17,176 nt of DNA from Bacteroidota bacterium (GTDB taxonomy: Bacteria > Bacteroidota > Bacteroidia > Flavobacteriales > Weeksellaceae), in contig JAEWHB010000070.1 of assembly GCA_023388015.1 (NCBI GenBank), forward strand, positions 1 through 17,176, in the 5' to 3' direction. Below the pieces are notes generated by a model. It had not been told where the DNA came from, did no database searches, and saw nothing but the letters and a program-made list of their open reading frames with translations. Both the position numbers and the translations under genes were made by a program. This document shows, piece after piece, positions 1-5,722 of this stretch; positions within the stretch are counted from its first letter, which is position 1; each line of letters starts with the position of its first letter.

Positions 1-110
1 ATCATTTTCTGGAACCAAGTTCTCTAAGCTGGTTTGATAGAATAGTTTGGGGGTAAATTTCTTCCGTCCTTGCATACAACAAGATACACATTTTTTTTTG
101 ATAATGGGGA

Positions 111-175
111 GTTGTGCAACAAGCACAGCGTATTGGCGAATTGAAAATCAGCGAAGCTAAATGGCGGTTTAAGGG
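111..175 (+). other. Structured intergenic spacer A (cassette-boundary-like)
   Basis: Non-coding DNA at the left edge. A perfect 5-bp hairpin lies at 113-127 (TGTGC, loop AACAA, GCACA). The 28 bases at 148-175 match the spacer behind NhaA at 3139-3166 in 21 of 28 positions and in the same orientation. The segment also shares a short CG(T/C)ATTGGC motif with the spacer between DUF998 and NhaA. An open frame on the minus strand crosses this DNA but reads through the repeats and looks spurious. The identity of the element is inference. No gene is seen in 1-357. Confidence 0.45.
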
Positions 176-200
176 AGAAATTGAAAGTTTCTCCTTTTTT
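174..200 (+). terminator. Rho-independent terminator candidate
   Basis: A perfect 7-bp stem (GGAGAAA at 174-180, TTTCTCC at 188-194) with a 7-nt loop is followed directly by six Ts (195-200). The T-run is only on the plus strand, so it would end a plus-strand transcript entering from the left. The stem is short and only moderately GC-rich. Confidence 0.45.
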
Positions 201-263
201 AGTCTCAACAACCTTTTATATTTCCTTTTTTCATAAATTTAGAAAATAATAAAAGGCTGTTGC

Positions 264-335
264 TTAGATTAGTGCAAGATTGAAAGTTTCGGCATTCTAA
301 TCCACCACTATCGCCAAGCCCCGAAACGTTGTGCG
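264..335 (+). other. Inverted repeats upstream of the Crp/Fnr gene
   Basis: GTTTCGG (286-292) is exactly complementary to CCGAAAC (321-327). GATTAG near 267-272 pairs with CTAATC near 296-301. The two stems interleave, so they are alternatives or a pseudoknot. The segment ends in CGTTGTGCG, similar to GTTGTGC at 111-117, so it may be the second half of a cassette-boundary element. No clear TAnnTTTG promoter box is visible here. Confidence 0.35.
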
Positions 336-357
336 AAATATTTTTAAACCACCGTTA

Positions 358-930
358 ATGATTGAAAACCTTGTTCTATATATTGAAAAAATAATTACTG
401 TTTCTGACGAATTGAGAGATAGAATTGTAGCTATTTCAAAACCCGAAACTATAAAAAAAGGTGAATTTATTCACCGTCCAAATAGAGTGTGTGATAAAAC
501 CTATTTCATTAAATCTGGTCTGATTCGAATATACTATGAAAAAGTTGATAAGGAAATTACGGACAATTTTGCTGCAGAAAACGAATGGATTACTTCCATC
601 TACAGTTTTATGCAAAACGTTCCTGACAACTGTTATATCCAGACTTTAGAAGATTCCGAACTTATCGCAATCAATATCGATGATCTTGAAAAATGTTTTG
701 TTGATTATCCCGAAATGGAAAGGTTTGGAAGAATATTAATTTCAAAATATTTTGTAGAACAGTCCGAAAGAATAATTTCACTTCAATTTCACACTGCAAA
801 AGAAAAGTATGATTATTTTTCAAAAGAATCTCCCAATAAACTAAGCCGGGTTCCTTTAGGAATGCTTGCCAGTCATCTTGGAATCTCCCAAGAAACTCTG
901 AGTAGAGTAAGAGCGGAAATCACTTTTTGA
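358..930 (+). CDS. Crp/Fnr family transcriptional regulator
   Basis: Predicted one-component DNA-binding regulator of about 190 residues, the usual size for this family in Bacteroidota. From Met at 358, residues about 20-115 form a cyclic-nucleotide-binding-type beta barrel (KKGEFIHRPN, then YFIKSGLIRIYY), followed by a long dimerisation helix. A C-terminal winged-helix segment near residues 160-187 contains LGMLASHLGISQETLSRVR, a clear recognition-helix motif. No FNR-type cysteine cluster is seen, so an oxygen-sensing role is not supported. An in-frame GTG at 331 would add nine residues, but it lies inside the CGTTGTGCG repeat motif, so I prefer the ATG. The DUF998 gene follows 51 bp downstream on the same strand, a likely partner or target. 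The ligand is unknown. Low GC matches the neighbouring plus-strand genes. Confidence 0.88.
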   Translation: MIENLVLYIEKIITVSDELRDRIVAISKPETIKKGEFIHRPNRVCDKTYFIKSGLIRIYYEKVDKEITDNFAAENEWITSIYSFMQNVPDNCYIQTLEDSELIAINIDDLEKCFVDYPEMERFGRILISKYFVEQSERIISLQFHTAKEKYDYFSKESPNKLSRVPLGMLASHLGISQETLSRVRAEITF

Positions 931-981
931 TATACATCAAATTGATTTGTCTTCTTTAGGATTATTTTTACGAAAAAAAAA

Positions 982-1584
982 ATGAATAATAAAATTTCAG
1001 CGATTTTGGGCATTGCTTCTGCTATTTTACTTTGGACAACTTATTTCATAATGGCAAATATGCGTCCTGAATACAGCTTTAAATATAAAGCAATAAGTGA
1101 ATTAGGTTCGTTTGATGCACCCAATCTATGGTTTTGGAATATTTTCGGATATATCATTCCCGGACTTTTAATTGCTATGTTTTCAATTGGATTGTATAAA
1201 TGTTCATCTGAGGATAAAGACTCAAAAATTCCGTACTATGCACTCATCCTGAGTGGATTGTTTATGACTTTATCGGGAATTTTTCCTGCCGATATGGAAA
1301 ACAGAAAATCAACCACTACTATTGTTCATATGATAGGTAGCTATGGAAGTTATATTTCATTTCTTTTTGCCGCATTTACTTATCCTAAATTATGGAAGAA
1401 TAATAAAAATTGGCAACGCATTGTGAAACCAACTTTGACTTGTACCTGGCTTACTATAATTTTTGGTTCTTGGTACTTTTTCTTTCCCAACATTCCATCT
1501 GTGGGACAAAGAATTGTGTTCTTTCTTTATTTTCTTTGGATAATCATATCAGCAATAAACTTATACAAAACGACAAAAGAATGA
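982..1584 (+). CDS. DUF998 domain integral membrane protein
   Basis: A 200-residue membrane protein with about six hydrophobic helices (roughly residues 7-27, 50-73, 85-102, 112-134, 145-165 and 174-194). Family signs are the AISELGS motif after helix 1, the SGIFPAD motif after helix 3, and a conserved-looking His (TTTIVHMIGSYGS) at the start of helix 4. These fit DUF998, a family of unknown biochemical function. It lies 51 bp behind the Crp/Fnr-type gene, so the two may be co-transcribed and the regulator may control it; that is inference. Start: the ATG follows an A-rich stretch with no Shine-Dalgarno site, normal for the phylum. Behind it lies a hairpin-rich spacer, not another operon gene. 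Confidence 0.8.
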   Translation: MNNKISAILGIASAILLWTTYFIMANMRPEYSFKYKAISELGSFDAPNLWFWNIFGYIIPGLLIAMFSIGLYKCSSEDKDSKIPYYALILSGLFMTLSGIFPADMENRKSTTTIVHMIGSYGSYISFLFAAFTYPKLWKNNKNWQRIVKPTLTCTWLTIIFGSWYFFFPNIPSVGQRIVFFLYFLWIIISAINLYKTTKE

Positions 1585-1613
1585 TACTGAGTACAACATC
1601 GCATTGGCAAAAT

Positions 1614-1713
1614 GGCGGGTGAAGTACAAAACTCAACTTTTGTGCTTTTTATCCGCCGAATGTGTTTCGTTTCGCAGATTTTTTGTAGGTTGGCTTCACG
1701 AAAACACATCGGC
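1614..1713 (+). other. Structured spacer B: two adjacent long hairpins
   Basis: The first hairpin pairs GGCGGGT (1614-1620) with ATCCGCC (1651-1657) through an inner stem of AAGTACAAAA and TTTTGTGCTTT. The second pairs 1655-1670 with 1698-1713, about 15 matched bases with one unpaired base on each arm and a 27-nt loop. Bulged single bases in a long imperfect palindrome recall attC recombination sites of integron cassettes, but no canonical core site (RYYYAAC/GTTRRRY pair) was identified. There is no T-run, so it is not a simple terminator. It fills the 193-bp gap between DUF998 and NhaA. Confidence 0.5.
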
Positions 1714-1777
1714 TCATTATATGCAAGTTTAAAACAAAGTCCTACCACAAAACAACATCCGCAAGAAAAGAAAATGT

Positions 1778-3103
1778 ATGACTGAACAAAAAAATTATCC
1801 TTTTGACAAACTAAACAAACCATTTCAAAAATTTATACAAAACGAAAAAGCCGGAGGAATTATACTCGGAATAAGTGTAATAATTGCCTTGATTTTCGCA
1901 AATTCACCCTTATCCCACGCATATCATCAATTCTTTGAACACAAAATTGGTTTTCAATTTAATGGTAAAAGCTATTTAGAATATAGCATACACCATTGGA
2001 TAAACGATGGTTTAATGGCTATCTTCTTTTTCGTTGTTGGACTTGAATTAAAAAGAGAAATTGTTGGAGGAGAACTGTCAAATCCAAGAAAAGCATTATT
2101 ACCAATTGGAGCCGCAATAGGAGGAATGCTTGTTCCTGCAATTATATATTTTGTTTTAAATCCAATTGGAGAAGCTCAAAACGGTTGGGGAATTCCAATG
2201 GCAACGGACATCGCTTTTGCTTTGGGAGTTTTATATCTGTTAGGAAATAAAATACCACTTTCATTAAAAGTATTTTTGACAGCATTAGCCATTGTTGATG
2301 ATTTAGGTGCAGTTTTAGTAATTGCATTTTTCTACACTTCCGACATTTCAACTTTAAGTCTTTTAATCGGTTTAGGATTTGTATTAATAATGTACATCGG
2401 GAATAAAATGGGTGTGCGAAATGTTTTGTTTTACGCAATTATAGGTATTGTAGGTGTTTGGACTGCATTTTTATTATCAGGAGTTCACGCAACTATCGCT
2501 TCTGTTTTAGCGGCATTTACAATTCCTGCTGATATGAAGATAAAAGAAAATCTTTACATAACGAAAATCCAAAACTATCTCACAAAGTTTAAATCCATTG
2601 ACCCGAATGACAAAATTCCGACTTTGACAAACGAACAATTACATATTTTAGATGAAGTTAAAAAAGGCACTAACGATATAATTCCACCATTGCAACGATT
2701 AGAACACGCAATGCATCCATTCGTTACGTTTCTTATTATTCCTATTTTTGCTTTGGCCAATGCAGGAGTTTCTGTTGCTATTGATTTTGAACAACTTTTC
2801 AGTACAAATATTGCCTTAGGTGTCTCACTTGGTTTGTTAGTCGGAAAAGTTGTTGGAGTAGTTGGCTTCACTTTGTTGTTTGTAAAACTAAAAATTGCAC
2901 CATTTCCAGACGGAATGAATATCAGAAATCTTTTGGGACTAGCATTATTAGCTGGTATAGGATTTACAATGTCTTTGTTTATTACTTCTTTAGCTTTTAC
3001 AAATGAAGAGCATATTATTCAAGCAAAAATTGGAATTTTCTTTGCTTCTATAGTTGCAGGAATTTTGGGATATTTGATTTTAAACAAGCAACCGAAAAAG
3101 TAA
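1778..3103 (+). CDS. nhaA: Na+/H+ antiporter NhaA
   Basis: Electrogenic sodium/proton antiporter of the inner membrane, expected to expel Na+ in exchange for H+ for pH and salt homeostasis. 441 residues against 388 in E. coli. The ion-binding pair is present: ALAIVDDLGAVLVIAF with Asp174-Asp175 (E. coli Asp163/Asp164). MATDIAFALG with Asp144 matches Asp133, and LLVGKVVG with Lys357 probably matches Lys300. LLAGIGFTMSLFI is the late conserved helix. The extra length is largely a hydrophilic insert at about residues 252-303, between TPADMK-like and RLEHAMHPF segments, which I believe is common in Bacteroidota NhaA. It stands alone, with structured spacers on both sides and an AT-rich composition, so it may have arrived by transfer. 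No obvious Shine-Dalgarno or TAnnTTTG box was seen just upstream. Confidence 0.96.
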   Translation: MTEQKNYPFDKLNKPFQKFIQNEKAGGIILGISVIIALIFANSPLSHAYHQFFEHKIGFQFNGKSYLEYSIHHWINDGLMAIFFFVVGLELKREIVGGELSNPRKALLPIGAAIGGMLVPAIIYFVLNPIGEAQNGWGIPMATDIAFALGVLYLLGNKIPLSLKVFLTALAIVDDLGAVLVIAFFYTSDISTLSLLIGLGFVLIMYIGNKMGVRNVLFYAIIGIVGVWTAFLLSGVHATIASVLAAFTIPADMKIKENLYITKIQNYLTKFKSIDPNDKIPTLTNEQLHILDEVKKGTNDIIPPLQRLEHAMHPFVTFLIIPIFALANAGVSVAIDFEQLFSTNIALGVSLGLLVGKVVGVVGFTLLFVKLKIAPFPDGMNIRNLLGLALLAGIGFTMSLFITSLAFTNEEHIIQAKIGIFFASIVAGILGYLILNKQPKK

Positions 3104-3187
3104 TATCTGCCCACAAACAAGATTTGACAAAACGAAGTTCAGTGAAGTTAAATACGGGGTAAAGGGCAAAGTTGTTTTGTGCATATT
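3103..3187 (+). other. Structured spacer C behind nhaA
   Basis: Imperfect palindrome: ATAT plus CACAAACAA (3112-3120) pairs with TTGTTTTGTG (3172-3181) plus ATAT (3183-3186), with one extrahelical A/T. Inside it, 3139-3166 repeats the 28-base segment at 148-175 (21 of 28 identical, same orientation). It lacks a U-tract, so a plain terminator is unlikely. The repeat suggests a shared boundary element around the gene block; its mechanism is unknown. Confidence 0.45.
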
Positions 3188-3244
3188 AAGTATGAAACCT
3201 CTTTAATCATTTCATAAATATCAAATATGATATATTATCAATCG

Positions 3245-3430
3245 TCGTGAAAGGATTAGACAATCCAGGGCTGTCCCTCCACGAAATACCAAAGGTTCTT
3301 TAATAAATTCGCCACTGAATAAAGCAATCAAAGCTCGCTATATAATCAAATCCTGTTCTACCTGACAGTTTTCCGGCCAGGGAGCCTTTTTTAGCCACTC
3401 TAAATGTACGAATGTGGTATCAGATATCTG
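3245..3430 (-). pseudogene. AbiEii/AbiGii-type nucleotidyltransferase toxin, N-terminal remnant
   Basis: Reading the minus strand from 3430 gives recognisable family sequence: EWLKKAPWPEN, then QVEQDLII, an in-frame TAG stop at 3340-3338, then RALIALFSGEFIKEP and LVFRGGTALD. The APW...QVEQDLIxSRAL...LVFRGGTALHK pattern is the N-terminus of AbiEii-type nucleotidyltransferases, the toxins of type IV toxin-antitoxin/abortive-infection systems. Homology is lost after GGTALD, where family members continue with HK(L) and the SEDIDL catalytic motif. No start codon is apparent upstream and no antitoxin (AbiEi) gene is recognisable. The gene is therefore truncated and non-functional. The family call rests on motif memory, not a search. 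Confidence 0.7.
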
Positions 3431-3481
3431 CTTCTATTTCTACATTAGGCACAATTTTCCATTTACTACAAGTGTAAATCC

Positions 3482-3586
3482 CCAAAAACATCTCAATGGC
3501 AATGGGAATACAATCACCAAAGACCTCATAAATCACTTGGATATAAATCCCCTAAACAATTTGAATTAATGAATAACAATAATTAA
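3482..3586 (+). pseudogene. IS3-family transposase, C-terminal remnant
   Basis: Plus-strand codons from 3494 read QWQWEYNHQRPHKSLGYKSP and then KQFELMNNNN, stopping at TAA 3584-3586. The W-x-EYN-x-x-RPHKSLGYxSPxxFE ending is the diagnostic C-terminus of the DDE integrase-type transposases (OrfB) of IS3-family elements. Upstream of about 3480 no transposase sequence continues, so only the last 35 or so codons survive. An IS end may lie in 3590-3625, but I could not define a terminal inverted repeat. It abuts the AbiEii remnant, suggesting that insertion and later deletion destroyed both. Confidence 0.75.
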
Positions 3587-3663
3587 TTTTTACAATGGTA
3601 ACAAAAAAGGGAGGCTTACAATTCACAATATATCAATAGATTTTTGAAAATTTCAGAACAAAT

Positions 3664-3695
3664 AAAAAGCTGTCGTTAAATGCGACAGCTTTTTT
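3664..3695. terminator. Strong bidirectional rho-independent terminator
   Basis: A perfect 12-bp stem (3664-3675 with 3683-3694) around the core AGCTGTCG/CGACAGCT has a 7-nt loop. A-tracts on one side and T-tracts on the other allow termination in both directions. It lies 16 bp behind the stop of the minus-strand DoxD-DoxA gene and so most likely ends that transcript. Confidence 0.88.
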
Positions 3696-3710
3696 ATGCT
3701 CACAAATATG

Positions 3711-4718
3711 TTATTTTATTTCAGCAATCCATTCTATTCCGCTAATGTCAATCAGTTTCAAAGTGTAATTTTCTTTGAGCGCAATACCACCTAAATCTAT
3801 CGTCAAATCAGCTTTTGCACCCAGCGGTAAAATCAAACTGTGTTTTCCCGGTTTGATTTTTGCCACATAATGATTATTGATTTTTTCTCTTGGAAATTGA
3901 GCTAATTCCTCTTGACCAATGGATTTTATGATCTGGTTATTTTCATCTAAAATTTGTATGCCTATTAAAAACGAGCCATAAACATCTGCACCCTCTACCC
4001 TGAATAGTTGAAAAGAAAGTTGCGAAGCGTTTTGCTGAATATCTGAAATTTCAACTTTGGGCTTTACGGATTTGTTATGAAGCGTACCAAATACACCTCC
4101 GTGAAAATACTGATTGGTAAACAACGTCAGTCCAAAAATAAACACAGACATGATCAGCACTTTTGGAGCTATATTTTTAATGGGAAGCTCGCCGGAACCT
4201 AAAAATGAGAACCATCTTTTGTGGGTAAATCCTATGGATTTATTCATCAAATAATGATCTAAAGAATAAGTGCCACTTCCAGTCAAGAATAAGACAAAAC
4301 CGCTCGCTACACCTAGCACTCCAATCTGCCATTCGTCCAAACAAGTTGTCCCAATCCAACCAGAGCCCAACAGAATGCCCATTGCCAAAAAGAATACGCC
4401 AATGCTCATCAGCCTTGTAAATAACCCAAGAATAATAAACAATCCCACAATAGCTTCCACAACAGTAAATGCCACCATTGAAATTTGTAACGCTTCGGGG
4501 TTGGAAACCAAATATTCAATAATCGGTTTGATGCCCAAAGCATTAGGGAGAAAGTGATTGAATTTTTCGCCTATATAGCCTGCTTCTTCAGGGATAAGTT
4601 TATTGTCTAAAATAAGACGTCTCCAAAATGCGGAAAAATATGTCCAGCCAATTACCCAACGCAGCGGTAACGTATAAAGTCCAGCCTTGCCGACTGCACT
4701 GTCAATATATTGTTTCAT
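3711..4718 (-). CDS. DoxD-DoxA fusion, TQO small-subunit-like membrane protein
   Basis: 335-residue protein combining a DoxD-like membrane half (about residues 10-205) with a DoxA-like extracytoplasmic half (about 206-335). The DoxD half has hydrophobic helices near 80-100, 104-119, 131-148 and 184-202 and the motif GWIGTTCLDEWQIG (120-133). The second half is a beta-rich soluble domain after one helix. In Acidianus, DoxD and DoxA are separate subunits of thiosulfate:quinone oxidoreductase, which oxidises thiosulfate to tetrathionate with electron transfer to quinone; fused forms occur in Bacteroidota. Whether this protein has that activity is unknown, since no other sulfur gene is nearby. 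It lies 51 bp downstream of a small secreted protein on the same strand, a probable operon, and is closed by the terminator at 3664-3695. Confidence 0.85.
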   Translation of the reverse strand: MKQYIDSAVGKAGLYTLPLRWVIGWTYFSAFWRRLILDNKLIPEEAGYIGEKFNHFLPNALGIKPIIEYLVSNPEALQISMVAFTVVEAIVGLFIILGLFTRLMSIGVFFLAMGILLGSGWIGTTCLDEWQIGVLGVASGFVLFLTGSGTYSLDHYLMNKSIGFTHKRWFSFLGSGELPIKNIAPKVLIMSVFIFGLTLFTNQYFHGGVFGTLHNKSVKPKVEISDIQQNASQLSFQLFRVEGADVYGSFLIGIQILDENNQIIKSIGQEELAQFPREKINNHYVAKIKPGKHSLILPLGAKADLTIDLGGIALKENYTLKLIDISGIEWIAEIK

Positions 4719-4769
4719 TGAATTTTATATTTTAATTAAACGTGAATATGATATAATGCGAGAGAAAAA

Positions 4770-5138
4770 TTACGCTATATCAATTTTCAACCGTTTGTAT
4801 AAAATATATTTTGGTGGACTGTGGCCCGAAGAGGTTTTTGAGTAATGGTCATCAGCTTTAGCAGAATGTTCCGCAAAATAATGATGATTGCATAAATCAA
4901 CAGGTTCGACCAGTCTATTAATTTTCGATTTTTTTACAACCGAAATTTGCAGGTTTTCACTTTGTACATATGAACAACCTATGGGAGCAGTTGTTTTTGA
5001 CTTGTTCAGCGGTTTGGAATAATCCGCCGTTACCGGAACCAATGCTTCTTTAACCGTGCAAGGGCTTAACGAAAACAGAACCAACCATATCAATAAGATA
5101 CGTTTGAAAATTTTGATATGGTTTTTCCTTTTCGTCAT
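4770..5138 (-). CDS. Small secreted hypothetical protein, His-containing
   Basis: About 122 residues from Met at 5138. The N-terminus is basic (MTKRKNHIKIFKR) and followed by a hydrophobic stretch (ILLIWLVLFSLSPC), so it is probably a signal peptide or membrane anchor; LSPC is a poor lipobox. The rest is polar with a YSKPLNKSKTT segment and a histidine-bearing part (CNHHYFAEH, then DDHYSK), which could bind metal, though that is speculation. The frame stays open upstream to a GTG at 5252, but that stretch overlaps the HsdM remnant and spans the promoter box at 5144-5151, so I reject it. I recall similar small 'CTVKEA' proteins in other Bacteroidota but know no function. It is probably co-transcribed with the DoxD-DoxA gene 51 bp downstream. 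Confidence 0.65.
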   Translation of the reverse strand: MTKRKNHIKIFKRILLIWLVLFSLSPCTVKEALVPVTADYSKPLNKSKTTAPIGCSYVQSENLQISVVKKSKINRLVEPVDLCNHHYFAEHSAKADDHYSKTSSGHSPPKYILYKRLKIDIA

Positions 5139-5143
5139 CACTA

Positions 5144-5151
5144 CAAAGATA
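5144..5151 (-). promoter_or_regulatory. Bacteroidota -7 box (TATCTTTG)
   Basis: The minus strand reads TATCTTTG, an exact TAnnTTTG match, only five bases before the ATG at 5138. This supports that start and implies a very short or absent leader. No convincing -33 TTG was found about 20 bases further upstream. Confidence 0.55.
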
Positions 5152-5154
5152 CAA

Positions 5155-5467
5155 TTATTTCGATTGGGCTTTGTTAAGGTTACCCGATAACTCACAACTA
5201 ACCTCACAAATTTTTGTATCTTCAATATCAATGTTCGGAGCAACCAATTCACTCATCATTTGAATAATATGCCTTGGGGTTAAATTGACCATTCTTACCC
5301 GCTTCGTTTGTTACACGTAAAAGATATTCATATACATCTCCTAATAAATCCTGGAAATGTTGATGCTTCTTTTCTTTTATTTCAACTAAAGAAAAGATTT
5401 CGTCAATTATTCTTACTGCTTCTTCTAATAGAGATGGGTATTTATACCAAATCGGGCATTTTTTCAT
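5155..5467 (-). pseudogene. hsdM: Type I restriction-modification methylase (HsdM) fragment, frameshifted
   Basis: From 5467 the minus strand reads MKKCPIWYKYPSLLEEAVR..., then HFQDLLGDVYEYLL and NEAGKNGQF, the conserved N-terminal helical region of HsdM (GDxYEYLL...AGKNGQFRTPRHI). At 5281 the frame breaks. The next frame gives TPRHIIQMMSELVAPNIDIE and then DTKIC, ending at a stop at 5157-5155. Restoring two bases (TTT-CG-AACCCCA) would give QFRTPRHII, so a 2-bp deletion is the simplest cause. Family members continue with DPACGT(G/A)GF, the SAM-binding motif; here the sequence diverges right at KIC, so the catalytic domain has been lost. The start at 5467 is nominal, as the true N-terminus appears missing. 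No hsdS or hsdR is present. The family call is strong; functional loss is certain for this copy. Confidence 0.8.
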
Positions 5468-5589
5468 TTCATCGCAAAAGGCTCGTCTTTTTTAGATAAA
5501 TCGTTTTGAATAAATCTAAATACATAAGTGGCTTACAGATTTAAGCAGAATAAAATCGATTGACAACAACCGGGAAATTTCACGTATAG

Positions 5590-5644
5590 ATAGTGTACCC
5601 ATAAAGCAGAGATAAAGCATAGATAAAGTATGGATAGTGTATGA
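5590..5644. repeat. 11-bp tandem repeat, five degenerate units
   Basis: Five successive 11-base units: ATAGTGTACCC, ATAAAGCAGAG, ATAAAGCATAG, ATAAAGTATGG and ATAGTGTATGA. The period is about one helical turn, so repeats fall on one face of DNA. It lies in the 255-bp gap between the HsdM remnant and the response regulator, where no gene is seen. Confidence 0.7.
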
Positions 5645-5696
5645 AAACTGCGACAAATTAATCCTTCTCAAAGCATACTATTATTGATTACAAGCC

Positions 5697-5717
5697 CCCA
5701 ACACTCAACACCCAACA
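5697..5717. repeat. Heptanucleotide tandem repeat (CCCAACA x3)
   Basis: Three 7-base units, CCCAACA, CTCAACA and CCCAACA, end five bases from the stop codon of the response regulator gene. Confidence 0.6.
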
Positions 5718-5722
5718 CATCA

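Noticed and set aside
2..211. 69-codon open frame on the minus strand at the left edge
   Set aside because: It runs through hairpin and repeat-like DNA shared with the spacer behind nhaA and has no recognisable domain; reads as non-coding.
331..357. GTG start extending the Crp/Fnr protein by nine residues
   Set aside because: The GTG is part of the CGTTGTGCG spacer motif, and the ATG at 358 gives the usual family N-terminus and length.
931..981. CAAATTGATTTG palindrome as an Fnr/Crp operator for the DUF998 gene
   Set aside because: The half-sites face the wrong way for TTGATnnnnATCAA, and AT-rich palindromes are common here.
1527..1823. 98-codon minus-strand frame across the DUF998-nhaA spacer
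   Set aside because: It overlaps both flanking genes and the hairpins, and is cysteine-rich nonsense without a family.
3428..3550. Minus-strand open stretch reading VFGDCIPIAIEMF and KWKIVPNVEIEAD as a possible AbiEi antitoxin end
   Set aside because: It overlaps the much clearer IS3 transposase tail on the plus strand and matches no antitoxin motif I know, so it is probably a shadow frame.
5139..5252. Upstream extension of the small secreted protein to a GTG at 5252
   Set aside because: This DNA encodes HsdM remnant sequence in another frame and contains the TATCTTTG promoter box.
5590..5644. CRISPR-like reading of the 11-bp array
   Set aside because: Units are contiguous with no spacers and far too short for CRISPR repeats; no cas genes are present.
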